A stretch of 64,000 nucleotides of DNA from Bacteroidota bacterium (GTDB lineage Bacteria > Bacteroidota > Bacteroidia > NS11-12g > UBA955): contig CANMBF010000001.1 in NCBI GenBank assembly GCA_947496065.1, positions 134,018-198,017 of the forward strand, given 5' to 3'. Below are positions 49,917 to 60,629 of this stretch, in pieces. A program made the translations under genes and the position numbers. Each line of letters opens with the position of its first letter. Position 1 is the first letter of the stretch. The notes under the pieces were generated by a model. The model had not been told where the DNA came from, made no database searches, and saw only the letters and a program-made list of their open reading frames with translations.

Positions 49917-51575
49917 TTAGTGGCTGTCTTTTACCTCATCTTTCGAACTTTCATCTTTTTTATCTGAAGGCGGAATTGGTTTTACATTGATAATCCCTTT
50001 TTCAAATAGTAATGACTCAATGAAGAATTCAAGTTGGTGCTCATCTATTTTTTTACCAATAATTTTACCATTGTTATCTAATACAAATAATGTAGGGTTT
50101 GCAACAATGTTATAATCATATTTATTGAGCGGCCAAGGGTAGTAACGGTCGGTTTTACAAACATTTACCCACTCGCCTAACTCAGGACGCTTACGCATCA
50201 TTTCTCTCCATTCTTCGTATTTATTTTCGGTAGAAACAGCATACACTTTAATACCGTTTAATTTGTGTTTTTGAAACACGGTATTAACCACTGGTATGAC
50301 CTCTTTGCAATGGCCGCAAGTAGGGTCGTAGAAAAATAGGATGGTTAAGTTTTGACCTAAGTTATCATACAATCTATGCATATTACCTGCTGTATCGCTC
50401 ATATTTAAGTCAGGCGCAATTCTTCCACACATGGTAGGTGTTGCTTTTTTACCCTCTTCGCACATTTTACGAAGTTCTGCAGTATCGTTGTACCACCAAG
50501 CCCGCCCAGTGCAATAAAAATTATTAATCATGTGAATGGTCACATTGTCCTGACACATGATTTTTCTATCTTGAAATTTATTGGTTAAATATTGAACAAA
50601 ATATTTTTGAGTTTCTGTATAAGGAAGGGTTTTGTTTATTACAAAGTTAACGGCTTGTGTTAAACTATCAGGATCTTGCAAGGTCACTTTATCAATAAAG
50701 TCATTCAATTTCATGACTAGTAATCCTTGAGGCGCTCTGATTAACCCATCTTCCGAAAAGTCAACGTTGTCCCAATAGTGGTTCTTGTAATATCTATACT
50801 CAAACATAGAATCTTTTGGATCTGTTGGTTTTGGTACATTGATTTGTTTAAATGCCGTAAACAATTTGGTTAAAAAATAATTGGGGTGTTGCGCAGCATA
50901 GCCCTCTCTGTATCGTGTATCTCTAGCTTCTAAGGTGTCAATTTCCCTTTTTAAGGTTTGAATTGTATTTTGATCCCCTGCGGCTTTTGCATCGGTGTAA
51001 TTTCTTTCAAGATTATAGCGTTGTTCGCCATATTTTCTTCTAATATTTTGATAAGCAACAAACGATTCATTTTCTTCTGAACCTATTATTTTAATTTTAG
51101 ATTCGTCAAGTGAAGTATCTGCTTCGAAATAAAAATCTTGGTCATCGGTAATTGGTAATTCATAATAGCCAGCCGCATTTGGGAAAACAATCATGTACAA
51201 ACCTCTTTGTAATTTTGGATTTCCTTTAAAGGTTCCAACCCCATTCTCATCTAACCAACAAGTGTCACGGTAGTATTGTTTATCTCCAAAATTATCAGCA
51301 AGATAGATGAATACTTTTTTAAACCCTTTTAACTTCACTTTTATGGCATAGCTACCTGGTGCACGTCCAACTTGATTAGGGTCAATCGTTGGCTTTATAG
51401 GAACAACAGGTGCATTGATATTTGTTGGGGAGCTAGCCTTAGGTTTGCCTTCATCAGCGATAACTGGCTTTTTGGGTGTTGTAGGTTTTTTATTAACCTG
51501 AGCCATCATTCCACTATTAAAAGTGAAAAAAACAAAGGCGAAAAGGGCGATTTTGAAAATATTTTTGTTTTTCAT
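49917..51575 (-). CDS. Thioredoxin-like (TlpA/AhpC-TSA) protein with DUF5106-like region
   Basis: This 552-aa exported protein has a signal peptide (FKIALFAFVFFTFNSGMMAQ) and a Pro-rich low-complexity segment. An N-terminal beta domain (GSYAIKVKLKGFKKVFIYLADNFGDKQYY) resembles DUF4369. A helical middle resembles DUF5106. The C-terminal thioredoxin fold has FFYDPTCGHCKEVIPVV (active-site CGHC) and the cis-Pro loop VANPTLFVLDNNG. It is probably a periplasmic or lipid-free thiol-disulfide enzyme. A candidate -7 box lies 12 bp upstream. Confidence 0.87.
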   Translation of the reverse strand: MKNKNIFKIALFAFVFFTFNSGMMAQVNKKPTTPKKPVIADEGKPKASSPTNINAPVVPIKPTIDPNQVGRAPGSYAIKVKLKGFKKVFIYLADNFGDKQYYRDTCWLDENGVGTFKGNPKLQRGLYMIVFPNAAGYYELPITDDQDFYFEADTSLDESKIKIIGSEENESFVAYQNIRRKYGEQRYNLERNYTDAKAAGDQNTIQTLKREIDTLEARDTRYREGYAAQHPNYFLTKLFTAFKQINVPKPTDPKDSMFEYRYYKNHYWDNVDFSEDGLIRAPQGLLVMKLNDFIDKVTLQDPDSLTQAVNFVINKTLPYTETQKYFVQYLTNKFQDRKIMCQDNVTIHMINNFYCTGRAWWYNDTAELRKMCEEGKKATPTMCGRIAPDLNMSDTAGNMHRLYDNLGQNLTILFFYDPTCGHCKEVIPVVNTVFQKHKLNGIKVYAVSTENKYEEWREMMRKRPELGEWVNVCKTDRYYPWPLNKYDYNIVANPTLFVLDNNGKIIGKKIDEHQLEFFIESLLFEKGIINVKPIPPSDKKDESSKDEVKDSH

Positions 51576-51586
51576 GGGTTCTTATG

Positions 51587-51594
51587 CAAAATTA
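51587..51594 (-). promoter_or_regulatory. Candidate -7 box of the thioredoxin-like gene
   Basis: On the minus strand this reads TAATTTTG (TAnnTTTG), 11 bp before the ATG. No clear -33 TTTG at the standard distance. Confidence 0.4.
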
Positions 51595-51653
51595 TGATTC
51601 TTTTGTGAATACTGTAGACAACAATTTTGCCAAAATAGTTTACTGACATAAAA

Positions 51654-51983
51654 ATGACACAAGAAATTTTTTTCGAAAATGTAATTGAGGTTGTGAAATT
51701 GATTCCAAAAGGCCGCGTTACAAGCTATGGTGCAATTGCCGCGTATTTAGGCACTAAGTCCTCCTCTCGTATGGTCGGTTGGGCATTGAATCATTCTCAT
51801 CCAAATCCGATTGATATGCCAGCGCATAGGGTGGTGAACAGAATAGGTTTGTTAACAGGCAAGCGCAATTTTGGCGGCGAACGCATGGCTGAATTACTAA
51901 TAGCCGAGGGAATATTGGTGGAAAATGATCAAATTATTAATTTTAACAAACACTTTTGGGACCCTAGTATAGAATTAATTTAA
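51654..51983 (+). CDS. Alkyltransferase-like protein (MGMT family, Cys replaced)
   Basis: This 109-aa protein is the C-terminal DNA-binding domain of O6-alkylguanine-DNA alkyltransferases (IPKGRVTSYGAIAAYLG, SSRMVGWALNHSH, HRVVNRIGLLTGKR). The catalytic PCHRV motif is PAHRV with Ala57, so it cannot accept alkyl groups. Such ATL proteins bind O6-alkylguanine and hand it to nucleotide excision repair. It lies alone between two opposite-strand genes. Confidence 0.88.
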   Translation: MTQEIFFENVIEVVKLIPKGRVTSYGAIAAYLGTKSSSRMVGWALNHSHPNPIDMPAHRVVNRIGLLTGKRNFGGERMAELLIAEGILVENDQIINFNKHFWDPSIELI

Positions 51984-52005
51984 TTAATTTATTTTTTACA
52001 AATAA

Positions 52006-52164
52006 ATGATGCCTGCTTATCAATCCATGAGCAGCTATGTGAAATCAAATAATATGGGCGATGAACCTGAATTGGTGATCGAGGAATACATGTCCGATTC
52101 CACAATGGAAAAAGATGCTGCTAAATGGCAGACCAATATTATTTTCTTTGAAAAAGCGAAATAA
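52006..52164 (+). CDS. Small hypothetical ORF (52 aa)
   Basis: A 52-aa acidic reading frame (MPAYQSMSSYVKSNN, then GDEPELVIEEYMSDSTMEK) starts 22 bp after the ATL gene and ends next to yidD. An in-frame TAA precedes the first ATG, so it is not the tail of a longer frame here. No domain is recognised; it could be a real small protein or a decayed gene. Confidence 0.4.
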   Translation: MMPAYQSMSSYVKSNNMGDEPELVIEEYMSDSTMEKDAAKWQTNIIFFEKAK

Positions 52165-52395
52165 TTAGGGTACCGGATCATAGCCACTGCCGCCTCCTGG
52201 GTGGCATCTGCTAATTCTTTTTAAAGTCAAAAAGCTGCCTTTTATAAGACCATATTTTTTCATGGCCTCAATACCGTATTGACTGCAAGTAGGCGTATAT
52301 CTGCATGCTGGCGGAAAAAAAGGTGAAATAAACCATTGATAAAATTTAATTAACATAATACCCAAATAGCTGCTTAACTTTTTAAATAAATTCAT
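52165..52395 (-). CDS. yidD: Membrane protein insertion efficiency factor YidD
   Basis: This 76-aa protein has the YidD signature [29 protein letters not shown] with three Cys, and [17 protein letters not shown] at the end. It assists YidC-dependent insertion at the inner membrane. The start overlaps the rnpA stop by 4 bp, and the gene order rpmH-rnpA-yidD is the common bacterial one. Confidence 0.95.
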   Translation of the reverse strand: MNLFKKLSSYLGIMLIKFYQWFISPFFPPACRYTPTCSQYGIEAMKKYGLIKGSFLTLKRISRCHPGGGSGYDPVP

Positions 52396-52784
52396 TCTGA
52401 AGGATTTGAATTTTTTAGTTGCAGAATGACTTTAGTAAATGCTTGATAGATGCTGGTGTAATCGGCAATGACTTTATTCGTATAGATAAAAGCGCCAATT
52501 AATTTACGTTCACCAAGTGCCTGAATAAATTCAGCTTTTTGTAATCTAAAACTTTCACGCATCAATCGTTTGATGCGGTTGCGATCAACAGCGCGTTTAA
52601 ATTTCTTCTTAGAAACAGAGAACAATACCTGATAGTTAGTTGGCCCCTGAAGGTCTAAAGAAAAATGAATAAATAAAATAGGGAAAGCCTTTAAATTTTC
52701 TGTTGAGGAAAAAACAGACGCAATGAGTTTAACATTGGTTAAACGTTCGGATTTTGTAAAGGTATAACTTAAACTTTCACCCAT
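52392..52784 (-). CDS. rnpA: Ribonuclease P protein component
   Basis: This 130-aa protein is the protein subunit of RNase P, which trims tRNA 5' ends. The RNR-type motif [22 protein letters not shown] is intact, and it starts [13 protein letters not shown]. It lies 27 bp downstream of rpmH and overlaps yidD by 4 bp. Confidence 0.95.
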   Translation of the reverse strand: MGESLSYTFTKSERLTNVKLIASVFSSTENLKAFPILFIHFSLDLQGPTNYQVLFSVSKKKFKRAVDRNRIKRLMRESFRLQKAEFIQALGERKLIGAFIYTNKVIADYTSIYQAFTKVILQLKNSNPSE

Positions 52785-52811
52785 AATTAAATAGGAGGGT
52801 GATACGATAAA

Positions 52812-52970
52812 TTAACGTTTGTGACGACCTTCGTCAGAAACTGATAATCTTTTACGACCGCGTTTTCTGCGGGCTGCTAATACTTTTCTGCCGTTGGCAG
52901 TAGCCATTCTTTCTCTAAAGCCGTGCTTGTTACGTCTTTTACGTTGTGATGGTTGGAAGGTACGTTTCAT
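52812..52970 (-). CDS. rpmH: 50S ribosomal protein L34
   Basis: This 52-aa basic protein reads [20 protein letters not shown] at its start, and continues with [22 protein letters not shown], the universal L34 signature. A good promoter lies about 86 bp upstream. It is followed by rnpA and yidD on the same strand. Confidence 0.97.
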   Translation of the reverse strand: MKRTFQPSQRKRRNKHGFRERMATANGRKVLAARRKRGRKRLSVSDEGRHKR

Positions 52971-53055
52971 CTCTGATTATCTTTTTTAATTGGCTGTTAA
53001 AATTCTTTTTATTCATCAGAACATTCAACAACCCTTGATTTTTTTAAAAGGACTG

Positions 53056-53086
53056 CAAAAATAGGCTTATTTTTTATCTATGCAAA
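53056..53086 (-). promoter_or_regulatory. Promoter of rpmH-rnpA-yidD
   Basis: On the minus strand TTTG (53083-53086), 19-nt spacer and TATTTTTG (53056-53063) match the consensus exactly. Confidence 0.65.
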
Positions 53087-53269
53087 CTTTTGCACAAAAA
53101 AATGTTGATTATTCAAGGATTTCTGATTCAAAACTGTGATTTTGATAATCTGGAGTAACATTTCATTTTGAATAAGTTGGGCATTTCTAGGACATAATAC
53201 TAATTGACCTCAACAATATCAGATGGATAATTTTTAAGAATTTTAAGTCTCACTTTTATCTAAAACAAT

Positions 53270-53301
53270 TTTGCGTATGCAATTGGTATAATTTATCTTC
53301 G
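53270..53301 (+). promoter_or_regulatory. Promoter of polA
   Basis: TTTG (53270-53273), 20-nt spacer and TATCTTCG (53294-53301, one mismatch to TAnnTTTG) lie 8 bp before the polA ATG, giving a very short leader. Confidence 0.5.
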
Positions 53302-53309
53302 TTGCAATA

Positions 53310-56102
53310 ATGACAGAGAAAAAATTATTCCTTTTAGATGGTATGGCGCTTATATACCGTGCCTTTTTTGCTTTTAAAGATTATCCAAGAATTACAAGCT
53401 ATGGTTTGAATACCTCTGCCATGTATGGTTTTACTAATACGCTTTTAGAAGTTATACAAAAACAAAAACCAACCCATATTGCGGTCGTGTTTGATACCGC
53501 GGCCCCAACAGAAAGACATATTGAATATGAAGCCTATAAAGCCCATAGGGAAGCGATGCCCGAAGATTTAAGTAAAAGTATTCCCTATATTTTTAGATTA
53601 ATTGAAGGTTTTAATATTCCTGTAATTACAATGGATGGCTATGAGGCAGATGATATTATTGGTACCCTCGCAAAAAAAGCGGAACAGCATGGTTTCATAA
53701 CCTTTATGATGACGCCTGACAAAGATTTTGCGCAGTTGGTAAGTGATAAAATTTTTATTCATAAACCTGCAAGAATGGGTAACGGCACTGAAACCATTGG
53801 TGTGCCTGAGGTTTTAAAGAAATGGGAGATTGAACGCGTTGAACAAGTGATTGATATTCTTGGGTTATGGGGCGATGCAGTAGATAATATCCCAGGAGTA
53901 CCAGGCGTTGGTGAAAAAACGGCCAAGAAATTAATTCAAGAGTATGGTACAATGGAGAACATTATTGCCAATGCTGCCAACTTGAAAGGGGTGATGAAGG
54001 AAAAATTTGTGACGCATGCGGAACAAGCCCTAATGTCAAAGAGATTGGCGACCATTAATGTAAATGTACCAGTAGATTTAGATGAAAGCACCCTCATACT
54101 TGAAGCACCTAATTTTGAAGTTTTAGAACCTTTGTTTAAAGAGCTTGAATTTAAAACCTTGGCAACACGTGTGTTTGGAAAAACAGCTGCAGCGCCAGAA
54201 GGCAGTGCTAGTGCTGTCGCAAACCCGAATGCCCAAACCGATTTATTCGGCATAGAGGTTGGCGATAATACAGAAGAGGAACGCGAGCATATTATCTATA
54301 ACAATATTGAAAATACACCGCATAATTATCAATTAATAGAGACCAAAGAACAACGTGCCGAACTAATTGCTGAATTATTAAAGCAGCCTGAATTTTGTTT
54401 TGATACTGAAACCACTGGTCTTGAAGCAATAGATGCGAAGGTTATTGGTTTGGCCATTTCTCATAAGGCAGGCGAGGGCTATTATGTATTGGTGAATGCT
54501 CAAAATTCTGATGAAATATTGGCAGAATTTAAACCTGTATTTGAAGGCCCAGCTTTGAAAATTGCTCAAAATTTGAAATACGATTTACAAGTATTGAGTA
54601 ATCATAAAATAGGACTGAATGGTCCCTTTTTCGATACTATGTTAGCACACTACGTTTTGGAGCCAGATAAGCGCCATAACATGGATGTTTTGGCTGAACA
54701 GTATTTGCAATATTCACCGGTATCAATCGAAACGTTGATTGGAAAGAAAGGAAAGAACCAATTGAACATGGCCATGGTTGATCCAATGAAGGTAAAAGAA
54801 TATGCAGCTGAAGATGCCGATGTTACTTATCAGTTGAAACAAATACTGGGTCCTGAATTAAAAAAGCATGAAGCTGAATACATTGTGAACGAAGTTGAAT
54901 TGCCATTGGTACCTGTTTTAGTTGCCATAGAAAGAGAGGGTATTAAGATTGATAAACAATTCCTTGCCAATTATTCGGTTGAATTGCAGAAAGAAATTAC
55001 AGAAGCAGAGCGCAAGATTTATGAAATGGCCGGCGTGCATTTTAACATAGCCTCACCAAAACAATTGGGCGAAGTATTGTTCGATAAATTAAAATTAGAC
55101 GACAAAGCCAAGAAAACAAAAACCGGTCAATATCAAACGGGTGAAGATGTATTGATGAAGTTGGTTCATAAATCGGATATCGTAAAAGAAATTGTGGATT
55201 TCCGTCAGCTACAAAAATTAAAAAGTACCTACGTAGATGCCTTGCCACAATTGATTAATCACACGACAGGCCGAGTGCATACTTCCTTTAACCAAGCCAT
55301 CGCAGCAACTGGTAGATTAAGTAGTACCAATCCGAATTTGCAGAATATTCCTATTCGAACAGATAGAGGCAAAGAAGTACGTAAGGCCTTTATTCCACGC
55401 GATAGTAACCACATGATTTTATCTGCGGATTACTCTCAAATTGAATTAAGAATTGTAGCGTCTATAAGCGAAGATCCAAACATGATGGAAGCATTCATTG
55501 CCAACAAAGATATTCATAGGGCTACTGCTGCTAAGGTATATGGTATACCAGAAAGTGAAGTGACTAGCGAACAAAGAAGAAATGCTAAGTCAGTAAATTT
55601 TGGAATTATATACGGGCAACAAGCTTTTGGATTAAGCGAAAATTTAGGCATTAGTAGAGGTGAAGCAAAAACCTTAATTGATAATTATTATGCTGAGTTT
55701 GTCAACATTAAAAAGTACATGGATACCACCATAGAATTTGCAAGAAAACATGGGTATGTAGAAACTTTGAAAGGTCGCAAGCGTTGGTTAAGAGACATTA
55801 ATAGCAACAATGCTACCGTGCGTAATTTTGCCGAGCGAATGGCCATTAATGCACCTATTCAGGGAACTGCAGCCGATATGATAAAGTTAGCCATGATCGA
55901 TATTCATGCGGAGATGAAGAAACGCCAATTGAAATCGAAAATGATATTACAAGTGCATGACGAATTGCTCTTTGATGTGACCCTCGATGAAATAGATGAA
56001 TTAAAATTATTGGTGACCGATTTAATGGCCAAAGCCATGCCTTTAAAAGTGCCTGTGTTGGCCGAGGCAGGCGTTGGATTGAATTGGTTGGAAGCGCACT
56101 AA
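53310..56102 (+). CDS. polA: DNA polymerase I
   Basis: This 930-aa enzyme fills gaps and removes RNA primers. Three domains are visible: the 5'-3' exonuclease at residues 1-290 ([43 protein letters not shown]), a 3'-5' proofreading exonuclease with intact acids ([21 protein letters not shown]), and the polymerase ([48 protein letters not shown]). It is full length. Its stop overlaps the convergent transporter gene by 4 bp. Confidence 0.97.
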   Translation: MTEKKLFLLDGMALIYRAFFAFKDYPRITSYGLNTSAMYGFTNTLLEVIQKQKPTHIAVVFDTAAPTERHIEYEAYKAHREAMPEDLSKSIPYIFRLIEGFNIPVITMDGYEADDIIGTLAKKAEQHGFITFMMTPDKDFAQLVSDKIFIHKPARMGNGTETIGVPEVLKKWEIERVEQVIDILGLWGDAVDNIPGVPGVGEKTAKKLIQEYGTMENIIANAANLKGVMKEKFVTHAEQALMSKRLATINVNVPVDLDESTLILEAPNFEVLEPLFKELEFKTLATRVFGKTAAAPEGSASAVANPNAQTDLFGIEVGDNTEEEREHIIYNNIENTPHNYQLIETKEQRAELIAELLKQPEFCFDTETTGLEAIDAKVIGLAISHKAGEGYYVLVNAQNSDEILAEFKPVFEGPALKIAQNLKYDLQVLSNHKIGLNGPFFDTMLAHYVLEPDKRHNMDVLAEQYLQYSPVSIETLIGKKGKNQLNMAMVDPMKVKEYAAEDADVTYQLKQILGPELKKHEAEYIVNEVELPLVPVLVAIEREGIKIDKQFLANYSVELQKEITEAERKIYEMAGVHFNIASPKQLGEVLFDKLKLDDKAKKTKTGQYQTGEDVLMKLVHKSDIVKEIVDFRQLQKLKSTYVDALPQLINHTTGRVHTSFNQAIAATGRLSSTNPNLQNIPIRTDRGKEVRKAFIPRDSNHMILSADYSQIELRIVASISEDPNMMEAFIANKDIHRATAAKVYGIPESEVTSEQRRNAKSVNFGIIYGQQAFGLSENLGISRGEAKTLIDNYYAEFVNIKKYMDTTIEFARKHGYVETLKGRKRWLRDINSNNATVRNFAERMAINAPIQGTAADMIKLAMIDIHAEMKKRQLKSKMILQVHDELLFDVTLDEIDELKLLVTDLMAKAMPLKVPVLAEAGVGLNWLEAH

Positions 56103-57973
56103 ACAATCAACACAGGAATATTTACAGAATGTCGCACTGAATCTACAGTTGTGCCATATAAGAAATCTTTGATGCCGGTATGTCCGTGAGCCCCCATTAC
56201 GAGTAGGTCGGCATTAAATTCTTTCACCAGTTTAGGAATGGCTTTCTTAGGACTGCCATAGCCAATTTTTATTTCAGAAGTATAACCCAAGCTAGCTAAA
56301 TAATTGGTGTATTCTTGGAGCGTTAGTAAATCACTTTCGGTTTCATAATCTGATATGTTTTGGCCGGCCACCATGGCACCCGCACTTTCAACAATATGAA
56401 TTAAAAGATAATGGGCTTTTTCTTTTCCTTGCGAGAGCGCATGCCTGATGGCCTTATTGTCGACATCAGAAAAATCGAGGGTAATGGCAACGCGCTGATA
56501 AGCCTCTACTTCGAGGTTTTGTAAAGCTTTAAAGCTACCATGTGGTAATTTAACTTCAGTTTCTTTTTTGCGTTTAATAATTGGAAAGACAATAATATAA
56601 AGCAATAGAAAAGCCGCAAAAATGACAACCCCTAAAATGAGCAGTTTAAGCGCCATTGGTAATTCCACAGTTGTGAACAGACTCATAAGTTCTTCGGCTA
56701 CTAATTTAATGTTGAGTCCTACGATGACCGCAGCGCATAACCATGCCAATATTTTAACTGGTAAGCCAATACTAAAGGTGCCCATTTTCTTTTTATCGCT
56801 CACAAAATGAATCAAAGGAATAATGGCAAAACCCAATTGCATACTAAGAATAACTTGACTGAATATAAGCAATTGCCCTGTTCCTCGCTCACCCATCATT
56901 TGAATGGTGATTAAGGCTGGAACTATAGCGATTAGGCGGGTAATGATTCTTCTTATCCAAGGTTGAATTCTTAAATTTAAGTAGCCTTCCATAACAATTT
57001 GACCAGCTAAAGTACCTGTGATTGTTGAGCTTTGTCCAGCTGCTATTAATGCGACTGCAAATAAAATGGGGGCCAATTTAGTACCCAACATAGGCGCTAA
57101 AAGTTTATGCGCATCTTGAATTTGTGCTACCTCAAATAATCCATTTTTAAAGAAAACGGTGGCCGCTAAAATGAGGATGGCCGCATTTACAAAAAAGGCA
57201 AAATTGAGGGCGATGGTTGAATCAATGATATTGAATTTTATAGCCTTCTTTTTAGCAGCATCTGTTTTTTCGAAATAGCGGGTTTGTACCAAAGATGAAT
57301 GTAGGTACAGGTTATGAGGCATTACTGTGGCTCCAATGATACCGATTGCAATATAAAGCGCAGTATCACTAGGCATGCTTGGTATAAAGCCCACCAATAA
57401 CTCGCCCATATCTGGTTTTGCTAGAAATATTTCAGTAAGAAAAGCAGCGCCAATAATGAATACCAATGACATAATAAATGCTTCCATTTTGCGAATGCCT
57501 TTATTTAATAAAAATAATAATAAGAAGGTATCGAGTACAGTTATTAGAACACCTTGTGTAAGTGTAATGCCAAATAGTAATTGTAAGCCAATGGCCATCC
57601 CTAAGACCTCGGCTAGATCGCAGGCTGCTATGGCAATTTCTGCTAGTATGTATAAACTAATATTAACGAATCTAGGATAGTTCTCGCGCGAGGCTTGGGC
57701 CAAATCTAAACCTCTTACGATACCTAATCTTGCACTCAAACTTTGCAACAAAAGCGCTATTAAATTCGACATTAAGAGCACCCATAATAGCGAATATCCA
57801 AATTGACTACCACCTGCTAAATCGGTGGCCCAATTGCCTGGATCCATATAACCAACACTTACTAAATAGGCAGGACCTAAAAATGCTAAAATCTTACGGC
57901 CTTTTTTCTTAGTCGTATCAACTGAACCATGCACTTCTTGCAGCGATGGGGTATGTCCTTTATGATCGGTCAT
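56099..57973 (-). CDS. mntH: Nramp divalent metal transporter fused to a Usp domain
   Basis: This 624-aa protein has an Nramp/MntH membrane part (residues about 25-445) with the metal-binding DPGNW in [16 protein letters not shown] and the second motif [16 protein letters not shown]. It is probably a proton-coupled manganese or iron importer. The last about 145 residues ([19 protein letters not shown] ... [34 protein letters not shown]) form a universal-stress-protein domain. Its G-x-H-G-x2-G-x9-G-T ATP-binding pattern is intact, suggesting nucleotide control of transport. Such fusions occur in several Bacteroidota. Confidence 0.93.
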   Translation of the reverse strand: MTDHKGHTPSLQEVHGSVDTTKKKGRKILAFLGPAYLVSVGYMDPGNWATDLAGGSQFGYSLLWVLLMSNLIALLLQSLSARLGIVRGLDLAQASRENYPRFVNISLYILAEIAIAACDLAEVLGMAIGLQLLFGITLTQGVLITVLDTFLLLFLLNKGIRKMEAFIMSLVFIIGAAFLTEIFLAKPDMGELLVGFIPSMPSDTALYIAIGIIGATVMPHNLYLHSSLVQTRYFEKTDAAKKKAIKFNIIDSTIALNFAFFVNAAILILAATVFFKNGLFEVAQIQDAHKLLAPMLGTKLAPILFAVALIAAGQSSTITGTLAGQIVMEGYLNLRIQPWIRRIITRLIAIVPALITIQMMGERGTGQLLIFSQVILSMQLGFAIIPLIHFVSDKKKMGTFSIGLPVKILAWLCAAVIVGLNIKLVAEELMSLFTTVELPMALKLLILGVVIFAAFLLLYIIVFPIIKRKKETEVKLPHGSFKALQNLEVEAYQRVAITLDFSDVDNKAIRHALSQGKEKAHYLLIHIVESAGAMVAGQNISDYETESDLLTLQEYTNYLASLGYTSEIKIGYGSPKKAIPKLVKEFNADLLVMGAHGHTGIKDFLYGTTVDSVRHSVNIPVLIV

Positions 57974-58036
57974 TGTAATTTTAAAAACAGTTGTTTTTTA
58001 GAATACACGCAATTTAGTTGATAGATATGGAAACAC

Positions 58037-58068
58037 AAAAAAAAGGCCCCGATTATCGGAGCCTTTTT
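58037..58068 (-). terminator. Rho-independent terminator of the aconitase gene
   Basis: The stem AAAAAGGC.CCGA / TCGG.GCCTTTTT, with loop TTA, lies 18 bp after the aconitase stop on the minus strand and reads T-rich outward. Confidence 0.85.
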
Positions 58069-58085
58069 AATTATTTAATTTTTAA

Positions 58086-60353
58086 TTAAGCACTAACACC
58101 TGCTCTGATAATATTCAAAGCACCACCTGCTTTAAACCACTCAATTTGTTGAGCGTTGTAAGTGTGGTTGCAATTAATTGTATCAGTGGTTCCATTCTTA
58201 TGGTTCAATACCAATCGCAATGGTTTGCCTGGCGTAAAATCTTTTAAACCTAATAAGTTGAAAGAATCATCTTCCATAATCAAATCGTAATCTGCTTTAT
58301 TGGCAAACGTTAAACCAAGCATTCCTTGCTTTTTAAGGTTGGTTTCGTGGATTCTAGCGAATGATTTAGTTAATACCACTCTTACGCCTAAGAAACGAGG
58401 CTCCATAGCTGCGTGCTCTCTTGAAGAACCTTCGCCATAGTTTTCGTCACCTACCACTATACTGCCAATACCAGCGGCTTTGTAAGCGCGTTGTACTTTA
58501 GGTACTTCATCATACTGACCAGTCAATTGATTTTTAACAGTATTGGTTTTCTCGTTGAAGAAATTCACAGCACCGATTAACATGTTATTGCTAATATTAT
58601 CTAAGTGACCACGGAATTTAAGCCATGGACCAGCCATTGATATATGATCGGTTGTACATTTACCTTTTGCTTTGATTAAAAGTTTCAATCCTTTTAATTC
58701 GGTACCTTCCCAAGCTTGGAATGGCTCTAATAATTGTAAACGGTCAGAAGTTGGAGATACCAGAATATGAACATCTGAACCATCTGCGGCTGGTGCTTGA
58801 TAACCTGCATCACCTACTGCAAAACCATTTACTGGCATTTCAATACCCAATGGTTCTGCTAGTTTTACTTTTTCACCTTTATCGTTGGTTAAATAATCCG
58901 TCATTGGATTAAAGGTAAGGCTACCAGCAATAGCCAATGCAGTAACAATTTCAGGAGATGCTACAAAGGCATGTGTATTAGGATTACCATCATTCCTTTT
59001 CGCAAAGTTTCTATTAAAGGACGTAATAATGGAATTTCTTTTATTGGGGTCGCTAGTATGTCTAGCCCATTGTCCGATACATGGTCCGCAAGCATTAGCC
59101 AAAACAACACCACCCATATTTTCGAATGTTTTAAGGAAACCATCACGCTCGACAGTAAATCGAACCAATTCAGAGCCGGGCGTAATCGTAAATTCAGAGA
59201 CTGCTTTGATACCAGCATCAGCAGCTTGTTTTGCTAACGATGCTGCACGACTGATATCTTCATATGAAGAATTGGTGCATGATCCAATTAAACCAACTTC
59301 TAGTTCTTCAGGCCAGTTATTGTCTTTAACAGCTTGTGCAAATTGAGATAATGGCCAAGCTAGATCGGGTGTGAATGGTCCGTTGATATAAGGTTCAAGT
59401 TCAGATAAATTAATTTCAATTACCTGATCAAAATATTTTTCAGGCTCTGCATATACTGCGGCATCTCCGGTTAAGTGTTCTGCAATTGTATTAGCGGCAG
59501 TTGCAATCTCACTTCTTTCGGTGCCATTAAGGTATTCGGCCATTTTTTTATCGTATCCGAAAATAGAAGTTGTGGCGCCAATTTCAGCACCCATATTGCA
59601 AATTGTTCCCTTCCCTGTGCAAGATAAACTTTCGGCACCGTCACCAAAATATTCTAGGATAGCACCAGTGCCTCCTTTAACGGTAAGGATACCAGCTACT
59701 TTTAAAATGACATCTTTAGAGGCAGTCCATCCAGATAATTTACCTGTTAATTTAACACCAATAATTTTTGGAAACTTTAATTCCCAAGGTAAGCCTGCCA
59801 TTACATCGCAAGCATCTGCACCACCAACACCGATGGCAATAATGCCTAAACCACCAGCATTCACCGTATGAGAATCTGTGCCTATCATTAAGCCTCCCGG
59901 GAAAGCATAATTTTCCAATACCACTTGGTGAATAATACCCGCACCCGGTTTCCAAAAACCAATACCGTATTTATTGGAGACAGAAGCAAGAAAATCGTAG
60001 ACTTCTTTATTTTTATCATTAGCTGTTGCCAAATCAGTAACAGCACCATCTTTAGCCTGAATAAGGTGATCGCAATGCACTGTAGAAGGCACGGCAACTT
60101 GCGGGCGACCCGCTTGCATGAATTGCAAAAGGGCCATCTGAGCAGTTGCATCTTGCATAGCCACTCTGTCTGGCGCAAAGTCAACATAACTATTGCCTCT
60201 CTCAAAAGTATGGGTTGGGTTGCCGTCCCATAAGTGAGAATAAAGAATTTTTTCAGTTAAAGTAAGTGGTTTGTTTAGTAATTGGCGGGCGGCTTCAATG
60301 CGAGAAGGCATGTTGGCGTAAACCCTTTTAATCATTTCTATATCAAAAGCCAT
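58086..60353 (-). CDS. acn: Aconitate hydratase (mitochondrial type)
   Basis: This 755-aa TCA-cycle enzyme interconverts citrate and isocitrate. The [4Fe-4S] ligands are visible in [11 protein letters not shown] and [10 protein letters not shown]. Other blocks are [36 protein letters not shown] and, at the swivel domain, [22 protein letters not shown]. Length and motifs fit the mitochondrial-type aconitase used by many Bacteroidota, rather than AcnB. A candidate -7 box lies at 60374-60381. Confidence 0.96.
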   Translation of the reverse strand: MAFDIEMIKRVYANMPSRIEAARQLLNKPLTLTEKILYSHLWDGNPTHTFERGNSYVDFAPDRVAMQDATAQMALLQFMQAGRPQVAVPSTVHCDHLIQAKDGAVTDLATANDKNKEVYDFLASVSNKYGIGFWKPGAGIIHQVVLENYAFPGGLMIGTDSHTVNAGGLGIIAIGVGGADACDVMAGLPWELKFPKIIGVKLTGKLSGWTASKDVILKVAGILTVKGGTGAILEYFGDGAESLSCTGKGTICNMGAEIGATTSIFGYDKKMAEYLNGTERSEIATAANTIAEHLTGDAAVYAEPEKYFDQVIEINLSELEPYINGPFTPDLAWPLSQFAQAVKDNNWPEELEVGLIGSCTNSSYEDISRAASLAKQAADAGIKAVSEFTITPGSELVRFTVERDGFLKTFENMGGVVLANACGPCIGQWARHTSDPNKRNSIITSFNRNFAKRNDGNPNTHAFVASPEIVTALAIAGSLTFNPMTDYLTNDKGEKVKLAEPLGIEMPVNGFAVGDAGYQAPAADGSDVHILVSPTSDRLQLLEPFQAWEGTELKGLKLLIKAKGKCTTDHISMAGPWLKFRGHLDNISNNMLIGAVNFFNEKTNTVKNQLTGQYDEVPKVQRAYKAAGIGSIVVGDENYGEGSSREHAAMEPRFLGVRVVLTKSFARIHETNLKKQGMLGLTFANKADYDLIMEDDSFNLLGLKDFTPGKPLRLVLNHKNGTTDTINCNHTYNAQQIEWFKAGGALNIIRAGVSA

Positions 60354-60373
60354 GGGTATAAATTTTTGTGTTG

Positions 60374-60381
60374 CAAATTTA
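60374..60381 (-). promoter_or_regulatory. Candidate -7 box of the aconitase gene
   Basis: On the minus strand this reads TAAATTTG (TAnnTTTG), 20 bp before the ATG. No -33 TTTG at the usual distance. Confidence 0.35.
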
Positions 60382-60460
60382 ATGATTTTATAATTTAAAA
60401 CCGTTATAAATAATCAAAATATAAGCCGATAAAGCGCATAGAATAAGTTACACCCTAAAC

Positions 60461-60501
60461 AAAACAGGCATACCCATTTAAGAATATGCCTGTCCCGTTT
60501 T
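60461..60501. other. Stem-loop in the divergent acn-comM gap
   Basis: ACAGGCATA (60464-60472) pairs with TATGCCTGT (60485-60493) over a 12-nt loop; AAAAC/GTTTT can extend it after a CCC bulge. It lies upstream of both flanking promoters, so neither gene ends here. Confidence 0.7.
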
Positions 60502-60568
60502 ATGAAAATTTACTACACCTTATAGACGTATTGAAACCTAAAAACGTTGCAGCAAAGTCAAAATATTT

Positions 60569-60601
60569 TTTGAATCCTTTAACTCATTGCCCTTATATTT
60601 G
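60569..60601 (+). promoter_or_regulatory. Promoter of comM
   Basis: TTTG (60569-60572), 21-nt spacer and TATATTTG (60594-60601) match the consensus well, 28 bp before the comM ATG. Confidence 0.65.
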
Positions 60602-60629
60602 CTTTTGAAAAACTAAATTTTGTTAAACT

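Larger units (their letters stand above)
52971..53309. other. Divergent intergenic region between rpmH and polA
   Basis: This AT-rich 339-bp stretch holds no gene that I can support. It contains the rpmH promoter (minus, 53056-53086) and the polA promoter (53270-53301). dnaA, often next to rpmH, is not here. Confidence 0.7.

Noticed and set aside
53755-55248. Frames antisense to polA
   Set aside because: They are shadows of an intact conserved gene without domains of their own.
58721-60233. Several long frames antisense to aconitase
   Set aside because: They are shadows of a highly conserved gene and show no family motif.
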